Shown here in pieces: positions 8,617-15,569 of a DNA stretch of 64,000 nt. A program made the translations under genes and the position numbers. Every line of letters begins with the position of its first letter. Within the stretch, counting starts at the first letter, position 1. A model generated the notes under the pieces. That model saw nothing but the letters and a program-made list of their open reading frames with translations, was not told where the DNA came from and did not search any database. Location of the stretch: contig JBFONV010000002.1 of assembly GCA_040779335.1 (NCBI GenBank), positions 310,001 through 374,000 on the forward strand, read 5' to 3'. The DNA comes from JBFONV01 sp040779335 (GTDB lineage Bacteria > Pseudomonadota > Gammaproteobacteria > Enterobacterales > Alteromonadaceae).

Positions 8617-9606
8617 ATGGCAGATATTGCAGCGAAAATGCGGCGTTATAAATTTGGTTTTTTTGCGCTGATATTACTATTAGGGGGTTGCGGCGATCCG
8701 ATCAAAGAACAAATCACCCGTCAGCTTCCAATCACCGAACAAAGAATACAACTGCTAGGCGATGCACTCGCAAATAATCAAGTACGTAATGCAAATTTAA
8801 TCAAGCAATACGCAGATAAGATTGATACGCTAAAACCGGAATTATCGGAACTAACTCGTGAATTTAGAAAAGATGCGAGTAAACGAGGTCCCATGTATTT
8901 AGCGCTGATAGATCGAATCGAAACGATCAAAAAACAACCGGAAATGTTCGCTAATAGTCAGGCAATGTACGACGAATTGATCAACATTTATCAAGCAGCA
9001 GATCCGATACTTTTTTCAGATGCACTAAGCGATCCACTTAATGTCTTAGCTGACATGTCTGATGGCATGTTACCCCGCGTTAATTCATTGTCAAAAAATC
9101 AAAGCCAACAAGCAAATAATGCCCAAGATTTTGGTACTGGCGAGCAGCTGATAGGCAATCCGCACTACGGACAATGGACAACGGGCAGCAATGGCATGTC
9201 ATTTTGGGCCTGGTATGGCATGTACTCCATGATGGGCGACTTATTTGGCTCCCGTAGAGTTTCATACAATGACTGGGGGCGAAATCGCAATTATAGTTAC
9301 TATAATGACTATGGTCGTACGCGGTATAGTTCGCCAAACCAGTTAAAAAAGCAAACTCAATTGGATACACGCACGCGTAAATCTTTTGAAAAAAAAGGAC
9401 AAAAATTTACTAGCGCCTACAGTAAAAATCGTACCGGTGCGTCGAGCCTTTCCAGCCAAAGTAAAACAGCACAAACTAGTGCTAACCGATTTCGTTCTGG
9501 CAATACCAATAGAAGTAGTTATTCGAGCAGATCAAACAGTAGCAAAAATGCAAGTTTTCGAAATAGTAGAAACTCAACGTCGCGCGGTTTTAAACGCGGT
9601 AAGTAG
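8617..9606 (+). CDS. YgiB/YjfM-like lipoprotein with Ser/Arg/Asn-rich tail
   Basis: From the ATG at 8617, which has GAGGAA just upstream, this is a 329-aa lipoprotein. A short n-region, a hydrophobic stretch and the lipobox LLGGC put the lipidated Cys near residue 25. An earlier in-frame ATG at 8566 overlaps the operator and is unlikely. A helical domain follows (about 30-165). Next come an aromatic/glycine patch with SFWAWYGMYSMMG and a low-complexity C-terminus of about 100 residues rich in Ser, Arg, Asn, Lys and Tyr. The aromatic SFW...YxMM patch and the Ser-rich tail recall E. coli YgiB/YjfM (DUF1190). That match is by pattern only, and the N-terminal domain was not recognised. It is the first gene of a three-gene unit with the DUF350 and aminopropyltransferase-like genes. 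Confidence 0.75.
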   Translation: MADIAAKMRRYKFGFFALILLLGGCGDPIKEQITRQLPITEQRIQLLGDALANNQVRNANLIKQYADKIDTLKPELSELTREFRKDASKRGPMYLALIDRIETIKKQPEMFANSQAMYDELINIYQAADPILFSDALSDPLNVLADMSDGMLPRVNSLSKNQSQQANNAQDFGTGEQLIGNPHYGQWTTGSNGMSFWAWYGMYSMMGDLFGSRRVSYNDWGRNRNYSYYNDYGRTRYSSPNQLKKQTQLDTRTRKSFEKKGQKFTSAYSKNRTGASSLSSQSKTAQTSANRFRSGNTNRSSYSSRSNSSKNASFRNSRNSTSRGFKRGK

Positions 9607-9626
9607 CGTTAAGGAGAATAATAATC

Positions 9627-10532
9627 ATGATGAATACATTCGTAGAAATTACAGCTCTAAATCAAGAACTACTGATTTTTTTAATCATAGACGTCACAAT
9701 CGCCATCATTTTACTCGGTGCAATGAGGTTTATTTCCGGTCTATCCGCTCAAGTTAATTCTATTGACGAATTGTCTAAGCAAGATAACTTTGCCTTTGGT
9801 ATCAGTGTTGCCGGCAGCATATCTGCATTAGGGATAGTGCTAACGGGAGCAATTACCGGTGAAGCAGCTGACAGTTATATTAACGAAATTATCGGTATGT
9901 TTGCCTATGGTTTATTCGGCTTAATTCTGATCAAAATCGGTCGAATAATCCATGATCGTTTTGCCCTTAATCAATTAGATAAAACCGAACAAATCAAAAA
10001 CCGTAATATTACGGTTGGCTTGGTCGATGCCTCTGGTGCTATCGCTACCGCCATTGTTATACGAGCAGTGTTACTGTGGGTCGATGGCTTAACACTTAGT
10101 ACCTTTATCGCCATTTTTAGTGGCTTTATTGTCTCACAAGCCATGTTAGTACTGGTAACTCGGATCAAAGAAAGTCAATATGCCAAAAATAATCAAGATG
10201 ACTGCATGCAAGAGGCGTTTAGCAACGGTCAAATAGCGTTAGCCATTCGTTATGCCGGACAAGTGATTAGCACCGCACTTGCGGTAACCGCAGCCAGTCA
10301 TTTTTTAATTTACAGTCCAGAAACCTTATTATTTAACTTAATTGGCTGGTTAGTCTTTGGACTGGCGATGACTGTTTTAGTCGCCTTGTTAACCTCCATC
10401 GCCAAGCGCATCATTTTATGGGGCATCAATTTAGTCGAAGAAGTTGATCAACAGCACAATATTGGTGTTGCCAGTGTTGAAATGGCGATCAGTATATCAA
10501 TCGCATTAATCTTAACGGCTCTTATGGCATAA
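9627..10532 (+). CDS. DUF350 integral membrane protein (two tandem copies)
   Basis: This 301-aa polytopic inner-membrane protein has about eight hydrophobic segments. It appears to be a tandem of two DUF350 units (about 20-150 and 160-300); E. coli YjfL, at about 130 aa, is a single unit. The repeats share the pattern of a first helix, a conserved NxAFGIxxAGxxxAxGI-like stretch (here DNFAFGISVAGSISALGIV in the first unit, VASVEMAISISIALILTALMA being the degenerate end of the second), and a small acidic/His loop. AAGGAG precedes the ATG at 9627. The function of DUF350 is unknown; the family recurs beside PspA, DUF2491 and polyamine-ligase-like genes. The gap to the lipoprotein gene is 20 bases. 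Confidence 0.85.
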   Translation: MMNTFVEITALNQELLIFLIIDVTIAIILLGAMRFISGLSAQVNSIDELSKQDNFAFGISVAGSISALGIVLTGAITGEAADSYINEIIGMFAYGLFGLILIKIGRIIHDRFALNQLDKTEQIKNRNITVGLVDASGAIATAIVIRAVLLWVDGLTLSTFIAIFSGFIVSQAMLVLVTRIKESQYAKNNQDDCMQEAFSNGQIALAIRYAGQVISTALAVTAASHFLIYSPETLLFNLIGWLVFGLAMTVLVALLTSIAKRIILWGINLVEEVDQQHNIGVASVEMAISISIALILTALMA

Positions 10533-10581
10533 AATTTAAATTGTTCGACTGTTTTTTGATTATACAGGCTGGTTTTTAACA

Positions 10582-12288
10582 ATGACTAATAAAAATCGTC
10601 TGTTAATAGATGATGCTTTATTGATAATGATCATGGCGCTGCTGGCGGGCTGTGGTCTTATCTACGAATACCTAATATCACATTATGCTGGCCGCGTATT
10701 AGGTGTCATGGAAAGCACTATTTACACCATGATCGGGCTAATGATAGTCGCTATGGGCTTGGGAGCATTTGCCGCCCGCAAGGTAAAATGTGCTTTTAAC
10801 GGTTTTGTCTGGCTTGAAATAACAATTGCACTGTTAGGCAGTGCTTCTATTTTAATCATCGGTGGCTTGATCGCCGTTACTCAGTTATTACCACATTTAG
10901 TGGCTGAGACCTTTGCCCTGCCTCCTGACAGCCTGCCACAAGGTGGGGTATTTAAACAACTCAGTTTTGTCGCCTTCAATAGTCCTTATTTATTTGGCTT
11001 AATGATGGGCTTTTTTATAGGCATGGAAATTCCGTTGATCGCGCGCATTCGCGAAACTCTTCACCAAAAACATCTCGAGCACAACTTAGGTACTATGTAC
11101 GGTGCTGATTATATCGGCGCAGGTTTAGGCGCGGCAGTCTGGGTTGTTTTTCTACTCGCTATTGATATTAGTAAAGCAAGTGCGATCACTGCAGCACTTA
11201 ATTTAATTGCCGGAACGCTATTTATTTCTCGATACTGGTCACAGCTTAAGTGGCGAAAAACCTTTGTGAGCTTGCATATAGTACTGGTTATGTTTATCGG
11301 TTTGGTTTATCAATTTGGTAATAGTTGGCAAAATCAAATGAGTAACTTACTGTACTTAGATAAAGTAGTTTATAGTGAGAAAACGCGCTATCAACAATTA
11401 ACCTTTACTCAAAGGCACATGGGGGCATCTCAGCCTAAAGTAATTAACTTTTATCTCAATGGTCGTTTACAATTTTCCTCTTCAGATGAACATGTTTATC
11501 ATAGCTATTTAGTCACTCCTGCATTAGCCGGCTCAGCTCGTCATAACAACATTCTAATTATCGGCGGTGGAGATGGTTTAGCACTGCGGGATGTATTAGA
11601 GTGGCAACCCCAACACGTCACCTTAATCGACCTCGATGGCGAATTAATTGATATTTTTACCGAGCCCGAGCAACACCTACCGGCGGCGCTAGCGCGACAA
11701 ATTGCCCATTTAAACCAATCTAGCCTCAAAGATAGACGCGTTAATGTTGTTAAAGCCGATGCCTTTATTGCTATTGACTCATTGCTAAAAAATGGCACAA
11801 CGTTTGACACTATTATTGTCGATCTTCCCGATCCGAGTCATCCCGATCTGAATAAACTCTATTCAGTTAATTTTTATGCTCGTCTCAAACAGCTACTTGC
11901 TGGTGACGGTTTGATCGCGATTCAATCAACCAGTCCTTATCACGCTAAAATTCCGTTTATATCAATAGGAAAAACAGTTGCCGCCGCAGATTTTAATCAC
12001 GTTGAACAATACCACGACAACGTACCAAGCTTCGGCGAATGGGGTTGGACCATAGCATCTAAACTAGGTGCTAGCCCAAGTCAGCGACTCGCAAAACTTG
12101 ACCAGTTATTGGTTACCCCCCGCTGGTTAACCTTAGCGATGATAAAAAGTGCGTTTCTTTTTCCTGAAAACTTTTATAAAGATAAAGATAAAGTTGATAT
12201 AAATTACTTAGGTAGTCACACGTTGTATCAGTTACATCAGCAGGCTTGGCAAGATCAGCAAGGGTTGAATAATGCCCATTTGCAATAA
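10582..12288 (+). CDS. Membrane-anchored polyamine aminopropyltransferase-like protein
   Basis: This 568-aa protein has an N-terminal membrane half (about seven helices within residues 10-235) and a C-terminal Rossmann-fold spermidine-synthase-like half. The nucleotide-binding loop is IIGGGDGLALRDVL (about 325-338), followed by the acidic LIDLDGELI strand. The later IIVDLPDPSHPDLNKLYS stretch corresponds to the active-site loop of spermidine synthases, where the catalytic Asp sits. Transfer of aminopropyl groups from decarboxylated S-adenosylmethionine is therefore plausible, but the acceptor is unknown and could be membrane-linked. It is the last gene of the first unit of the module, 49 bases after DUF350. 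Soluble SpeE lacks the membrane domain, so this is not the housekeeping enzyme. Confidence 0.85.
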   Translation: MTNKNRLLIDDALLIMIMALLAGCGLIYEYLISHYAGRVLGVMESTIYTMIGLMIVAMGLGAFAARKVKCAFNGFVWLEITIALLGSASILIIGGLIAVTQLLPHLVAETFALPPDSLPQGGVFKQLSFVAFNSPYLFGLMMGFFIGMEIPLIARIRETLHQKHLEHNLGTMYGADYIGAGLGAAVWVVFLLAIDISKASAITAALNLIAGTLFISRYWSQLKWRKTFVSLHIVLVMFIGLVYQFGNSWQNQMSNLLYLDKVVYSEKTRYQQLTFTQRHMGASQPKVINFYLNGRLQFSSSDEHVYHSYLVTPALAGSARHNNILIIGGGDGLALRDVLEWQPQHVTLIDLDGELIDIFTEPEQHLPAALARQIAHLNQSSLKDRRVNVVKADAFIAIDSLLKNGTTFDTIIVDLPDPSHPDLNKLYSVNFYARLKQLLAGDGLIAIQSTSPYHAKIPFISIGKTVAAADFNHVEQYHDNVPSFGEWGWTIASKLGASPSQRLAKLDQLLVTPRWLTLAMIKSAFLFPENFYKDKDKVDINYLGSHTLYQLHQQAWQDQQGLNNAHLQ

Positions 12289-12303
12289 ATTAGATATTCG
12301 CAC

Positions 12304-12331
12304 TTGACATATTATGTCAAAGTGCTAAATT
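12304..12331 (+). promoter_or_regulatory. Promoter with operator copy 2, upstream of DUF2170/PspA unit
   Basis: TTGACATATTATGTCAA (12304-12320) is a 7-bp-arm inverted repeat around ATT. Its left arm contains a perfect -35 hexamer TTGACA (12304-12309). TAAATT at 12326-12331 is a fair -10 at 16-base spacing. The operator-over-minus-35 layout is the same as at 8.56 kb. Confidence 0.65.
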
Positions 12332-12339
12332 TACCACAT

Positions 12340-12354
12340 CGACATAATATGTCG
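12340..12354 (+). promoter_or_regulatory. Operator copy 3 (CGACAT-N3-ATGTCG)
   Basis: CGACATAATATGTCG has 6-bp arms around AAT and is centred 35 bp downstream of copy 2, about 55 bp before the DUF2170 start. A pair of sites at this spacing could allow cooperative binding by a dimeric repressor. The central base triplet is the complement of that in copies 1 and 2. Confidence 0.6.
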
Positions 12355-12401
12355 GATTTCGAAAAGTACATTTTTTCGTGATTTATAAAATAAGGAAGCA
12401 T

Positions 12402-12815
12402 ATGAACATTCATAAAATAGCTGACCACTTAAACACGTTAGCCGACAACTCAGAAACAGGGATGATTTTTGACTGCCAACCGATTGCGGGTGAAGTTGAT
12501 GTCTTGCAAATTTCGGTGTTAGGACGTGAAGAGTTACCGATATTTTTGTCTGTTACTGACGATCAAATACTCTGCATTACCTACCTTTGGGGTACAGAAG
12601 AAGTTAAGCAAGATCGTTTAAATGACATGCATGAATGCATGTTGGAAATGAACATCCCAATGCCACTATCAGCGTTTTCAAAAATTGGCGATAAATACGT
12701 AACCTTTGGTGCATTATCAATTAATTCTGCTTATGAAGACATTGAGCATGAATTAGCCGTACTAAGTAATAACGCCATCGAAGTTATTGACGATATGAGC
12801 GAATATTTAATTTAA
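12402..12815 (+). CDS. DUF2170 family protein (YjfI-like)
   Basis: This is a 137-aa, acidic, soluble protein with no signal peptide or membrane segment, matching the DUF2170/YjfI family in size and pattern. It has an N-terminal helix, a GMIFDCQPI strand, LGREELPIFLSV, MHECMLEMNIPMPLSAF, and a KYVTFGALS strand before a final acidic helix. The start is ATG 12402, with AAGGA five bases away. A GTG eight codons earlier has no such site. In E. coli yjfI is the first gene of yjfIJKLMC and is followed by a PspA homologue, exactly as here. Biochemical function is unknown; a PspA-associated role is inferred from position. It is first in the unit 12,402-15,068. Confidence 0.85.
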   Translation: MNIHKIADHLNTLADNSETGMIFDCQPIAGEVDVLQISVLGREELPIFLSVTDDQILCITYLWGTEEVKQDRLNDMHECMLEMNIPMPLSAFSKIGDKYVTFGALSINSAYEDIEHELAVLSNNAIEVIDDMSEYLI

Positions 12816-12836
12816 GCGACCACTAGGAGTAATATA

Positions 12837-13529
12837 ATGAGTATTTTTAAGAAGATTATGACCGCAATTCGTGGTGGTGCAACCGAAGTCGGTGAATCAA
12901 TTGTTGATTCGAATGCAACTCGTATTTTTGAACAAGAAATCCGCGATGCTGAAAACCACCTCACTAAAGCCAAACGTGATTTAACCGGTGTTATGGCGCA
13001 GCAAATGGCGGCAAGCCGCGAAGTGGACCGCATCAAACGCGAAGTGGTTGAACATGAAGGTTATGCGGTACAAGCTTTAGAAAAAAATGATGAAACGTTA
13101 GCTCTTGCTGTTGCCGAAAAAATTGCCAGTTTAGAAAGCGAACTCGCCACTCAGCAACAAGCACTTGATAGCTTTGAAGGTAACGCTAATCGTCTAAAAG
13201 AGTTGGTTAAGAAAAGTGAACGCCAAGTTGCCGAGTATAAGCGCCAGTTATCTATGGTTAAAACCACTGAAAGCGTACAAAAAGCAACATCTGCAATCAC
13301 TGACAACTTTTCGTCAAGTAACTCTAAATTGTTGAATGCCAAAGATTCATTAGAGCGCATTAAAGCGAAACAACAACAGTTTGACGATAAAATGAAAGCT
13401 GCAGAGTTGTTAGAATCTGAAGATTCCGACAGCTCACTAGAAGCAAAATTAAAAGAAGCCGGCATTGGCAGTCAAGATGCAAGCGCTAACTCGGTACTTG
13501 AGCGTTTAAAGGCGAAACAAAAGTCATAA
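12837..13529 (+). CDS. PspA/IM30 family protein (YjfJ-like)
   Basis: This 230-aa protein is almost entirely alpha-helical coiled coil, as in the ESCRT-III-like PspA/IM30/Vipp1 family that binds and remodels stressed inner membrane. The amphipathic first helix (MSIFKKIMTAIRGG) that inserts in membrane is present. Long heptad segments span about 25-145, including the RDAENHLTKAKRDLTGVMAQ stretch typical of the family. The C-terminal helix ends in VLERLKAKQKS. It matches YjfJ better than classical PspA because of its DUF2170 and DUF2491 neighbours and the lack of pspB, pspC or pspF nearby. TAGGAG lies 6 bases before the ATG. Confidence 0.9.
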   Translation: MSIFKKIMTAIRGGATEVGESIVDSNATRIFEQEIRDAENHLTKAKRDLTGVMAQQMAASREVDRIKREVVEHEGYAVQALEKNDETLALAVAEKIASLESELATQQQALDSFEGNANRLKELVKKSERQVAEYKRQLSMVKTTESVQKATSAITDNFSSSNSKLLNAKDSLERIKAKQQQFDDKMKAAELLESEDSDSSLEAKLKEAGIGSQDASANSVLERLKAKQKS

Positions 13530-13557
13530 TATAAACTAAATGACTTTAAGTAAAACG

Positions 13558-13586
13558 GCACAATACGTATCAATAACGTATTGTGC
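13558..13586 (+). other. 11-bp perfect inverted repeat between PspA-like and DUF2491 genes
   Basis: GCACAATACGT and its exact complement ACGTATTGTGC enclose a 7-base loop and are followed by ATCTTTT, 19 bases before the DUF2491 start codon. As RNA it is a stable hairpin with only a short U tract. It may be a leaky terminator/attenuator or an mRNA processing boundary that lowers expression of the distal genes. It could also be a DNA operator. Confidence 0.5.
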
Positions 13587-13604
13587 ATCTTTTATGGTGA
13601 ATTC

Positions 13605-14255
13605 ATGAGTTTTTTAAAAAGCCTGTTTAAAAAAGACAATAACCAATCTAACAATAATCGTCAGTTGAAATCGCCTCATGATTTAAAAACAGGCGACATC
13701 ATAGTGCTGAGTGACAGTTTCGCCTTGCCTGAGCAGTTAAGAGCACAAGAATTTCAAGTAAAGGCCACTAGTAGTTACGAATTTGAGCATAAGGTTCAAA
13801 AAGAATGGGCCTTGGCTAGTAGTAGTGGTGATGAACTCTATTTATCCCTCGACGTAGATGATAAAACCTATCTCAAATTTTCCCTTAAAATTAATCATGA
13901 TGAAGTCGAATCATTATTTGATCTTGATGAGTTTGCCACTATTTTTGATGAGCCAGGCGATGCTTTTTTAACACGTCAATCCGATACTTCATCTACTTCT
14001 AACTGGAGCTCCCCCGAATATCAGCAAAGTATTTTTGCGAAAGTCGGTTATTTTCATCGTAAAGATCACGATGAAGAAGCACTATCGCAATACGAAGGTA
14101 AGGAAGGCGGTGAACAATTTGAATTGTACGTGCTCTATGATCAAGAACAATCACGGGGTATAGATATAGAAGTATGGCAAGATGGCGATACGGATGTATT
14201 TTTAACATTATTCCGTCCGTTAACTGATATCACCGATATGTACCCAGGAAGTTAA
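13605..14255 (+). CDS. DUF2491 family protein (YjfK-like)
   Basis: This 216-aa soluble protein has a basic start (MSFLKSLFKKDN) and is strongly acidic after that. It follows the DUF2491/YjfK pattern: an N-terminal GDIIVLSDSFALPEQLR segment, strands with YLSLDVDD, a central EVESLFDLDEFATIFDEP run, and the end FLTLFRPLTDITDMYP. The start chosen is ATG 13605, because the frame's earlier TTG lies inside the preceding hairpin. No catalytic motif is recognised. The E. coli counterpart sits directly after the PspA homologue, and this order is kept here. Its role is probably with the PspA-like protein at the membrane. Confidence 0.85.
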   Translation: MSFLKSLFKKDNNQSNNNRQLKSPHDLKTGDIIVLSDSFALPEQLRAQEFQVKATSSYEFEHKVQKEWALASSSGDELYLSLDVDDKTYLKFSLKINHDEVESLFDLDEFATIFDEPGDAFLTRQSDTSSTSNWSSPEYQQSIFAKVGYFHRKDHDEEALSQYEGKEGGEQFELYVLYDQEQSRGIDIEVWQDGDTDVFLTLFRPLTDITDMYPGS

Positions 14256-14258
14256 ATT

Positions 14259-14579
14259 GTGAGTAGAAAAATCCCTGAAAAATGGCAGTCTACCGTAAAA
14301 GCGATAAAAGCAGTACAAGTGGCGTTTGATATGGACGAAAAAATTCAACTTGCCATACGCAAAGAAGCGTTGGAAGCAGGATTGAGCCCTTCAGATCAAA
14401 TCAGAAATATACTTGGATTACCCACCAGTAAAAGACCCAAGCGTCCCCGATTAACCGTGAGTTTATCGCCAGATGACTATCAACTACTGGCAGAAAAATA
14501 TCAGCTATCGGCAGATCAACAACTGGAAATTAAAAAGAAATTAATGGATGATTTGATCAATCACATAATCGAACAATAA
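14259..14579 (+). CDS. Unrecognised 106-aa basic protein, possible ribbon-helix-helix fold
   Basis: I do not recognise this family. It starts at a GTG with AGGAAG eight bases upstream, 3 bases after the DUF2491 stop, so translation is probably coupled. The protein is basic in its first half. It shows two similar halves: a strand-like VAFDMDEKIQLAIRKEALEAG followed by a helix, and RLTVSLSPDDYQLLAEKY followed by a long acidic/basic helix to the end. A short strand followed by two helices is the layout of ribbon-helix-helix DNA-binding proteins, so it could be the repressor for the module's palindromes. That is only a guess from pattern. It lies between DUF2491 and the ion channel. Confidence 0.6.
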   Translation: MSRKIPEKWQSTVKAIKAVQVAFDMDEKIQLAIRKEALEAGLSPSDQIRNILGLPTSKRPKRPRLTVSLSPDDYQLLAEKYQLSADQQLEIKKKLMDDLINHIIEQ

Positions 14580-14600
14580 AAATGACAAGAATCGCAGCGT

Positions 14601-15068
14601 ATGAACAATAAACTGAAAACCTATTCCATTGATGAGTTCGGCGTTAAAAACTACAATTCGTTTTATTTATTATTAACGACTTTAGCTGTACTTTATGCAA
14701 TTATTGCCGTTTTTTCTTTTGCCTTATACCAGTATGAAGTTGCTGCGCCCAATAGCAATATTACCACATATAGGGACGCTTTCTGGACCTTACAAATGAG
14801 CGCCAGCACTATAGGCTTTGGCGACTTTTATCCCGTAACATTTGCAGGTAGATTCATTGTTGCAGCAATGTTTTATATCGGCGTAGGTATGGTTGGTTTT
14901 GTTGGTGCGCAATTTGTTAACAAGTTTGTTGGTTTTTCTGACACTAACGTCAAAAATAGAGAATTACGTAAACAAAATGCGTATATCATTGCTCATAACA
15001 AAGTACTTGAAGACAAGATAGATATACTGATAGCTAAAATGGATGAACAGATAAAACACCAATCTTAA
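14601..15068 (+). CDS. Two-transmembrane potassium channel
   Basis: This 155-aa protein has the minimal K+ channel plan. One membrane helix (about 20-45) leads into a pore helix and selectivity filter TIGFGD (about 71-76), followed by the inner helix (about 87-108, with the flexible GVGMVGFVGAQ stretch). TxGFGD is a recognised variant of TVGYGD. The cytoplasmic tail (about 115-155) is a short predicted coiled coil with NAYIIAHNKVLEDKIDIL, probably for tetramer assembly; there is no RCK nucleotide-binding domain. It is the last gene of the DUF2170-PspA-DUF2491 unit, which links potassium flux or membrane potential to the module's membrane-stress function. Confidence 0.9.
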   Translation: MNNKLKTYSIDEFGVKNYNSFYLLLTTLAVLYAIIAVFSFALYQYEVAAPNSNITTYRDAFWTLQMSASTIGFGDFYPVTFAGRFIVAAMFYIGVGMVGFVGAQFVNKFVGFSDTNVKNRELRKQNAYIIAHNKVLEDKIDILIAKMDEQIKHQS

Positions 15069-15263
15069 TGGTTTCCTGCTAAAAATCAGCTAACTCTATA
15101 GATTATTTTCACTATTGGTATTATTCGTGCCATACTCAACAGCTCGTTTATCAAGCATCGCTAAGCTTGATTATAAAGCAATTACGGCATTGTTACGTTG
15201 AATGAAACATAAACGTTATCAACTTTCATTTGACTGAGTTGCACTACTGAAGAGTATATGACT

Positions 15264-15524
15264 ATGAAATTAATAAATACCGCCATAATTACCATTGCAT
15301 TATTAATGACCGGATGTGCGAGCGTCGATAATACCGAACAAGATATCGCCAACCTTTCACAAAAAGTCGATGAGCTTTCCAACGAAATAACTAAGCTAAA
15401 ATCGCAGCAACAAGAAAATAGCGATGTAATAGGTAAAATAAAAACCACCACCGAACAACTCGCCACCGACTCGCAAAAGACTAATGAGCGTATCGACAAC
15501 ATAGTGGCGTCATATAAAAAATAG
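15264..15524 (+). CDS. Small Lpp-like (Braun-type) outer membrane lipoprotein
   Basis: From ATG 15264 this is an 86-aa lipoprotein (another ATG at 15258 has a ribosome site only 3 bases away). Its signal ends in the lipobox MTGC. The mature part of about 67 residues is one continuous heptad coiled coil (DIANLSQKVDELSNEITKLK...) and the protein ends in SYKK. This is the plan of Braun's lipoprotein, whose trimeric coiled coil anchors the outer membrane to peptidoglycan through the C-terminal Lys. The gene immediately downstream on the other strand encodes an ErfK/YbiS-type L,D-transpeptidase, the enzyme class that makes this link. It is somewhat longer than E. coli Lpp (78 aa precursor). Confidence 0.8.
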   Translation: MKLINTAIITIALLMTGCASVDNTEQDIANLSQKVDELSNEITKLKSQQQENSDVIGKIKTTTEQLATDSQKTNERIDNIVASYKK

Positions 15525-15539
15525 TATGACAGAGAGCAA

Positions 15540-15569
15540 AAATTAGCCCTTTATCATTAGGGCTAATTT
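15540..15569. terminator. Bidirectional terminator between Lpp-like and L,D-transpeptidase genes
   Basis: AAATTAGCCCT and AGGGCTAATTT form an 11-bp perfect stem with an 8-base loop, with A/T-rich flanks on both sides. It overlaps the TAA of the minus-strand L,D-transpeptidase gene by two bases and lies 16 bases after the lipoprotein stop. Confidence 0.75.

Noticed and set aside
9080..9370. 96-codon minus-strand frame opposite the lipoprotein gene
   Set aside because: It is a Cys/His-rich shadow of a Ser/Tyr-rich coding region, with no ribosome site.
9386..9757. 123-codon frame bridging the lipoprotein and DUF350 genes
   Set aside because: It overlaps two well-supported genes in another frame and would remove their AAGGAG site.
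15150..15171. ATCAAGC/GCTTGAT hairpin after the K+ channel gene
   Set aside because: The stem is only 7 bp, lies 80 bases past the stop and has no U-run; support was too weak to call a terminator.
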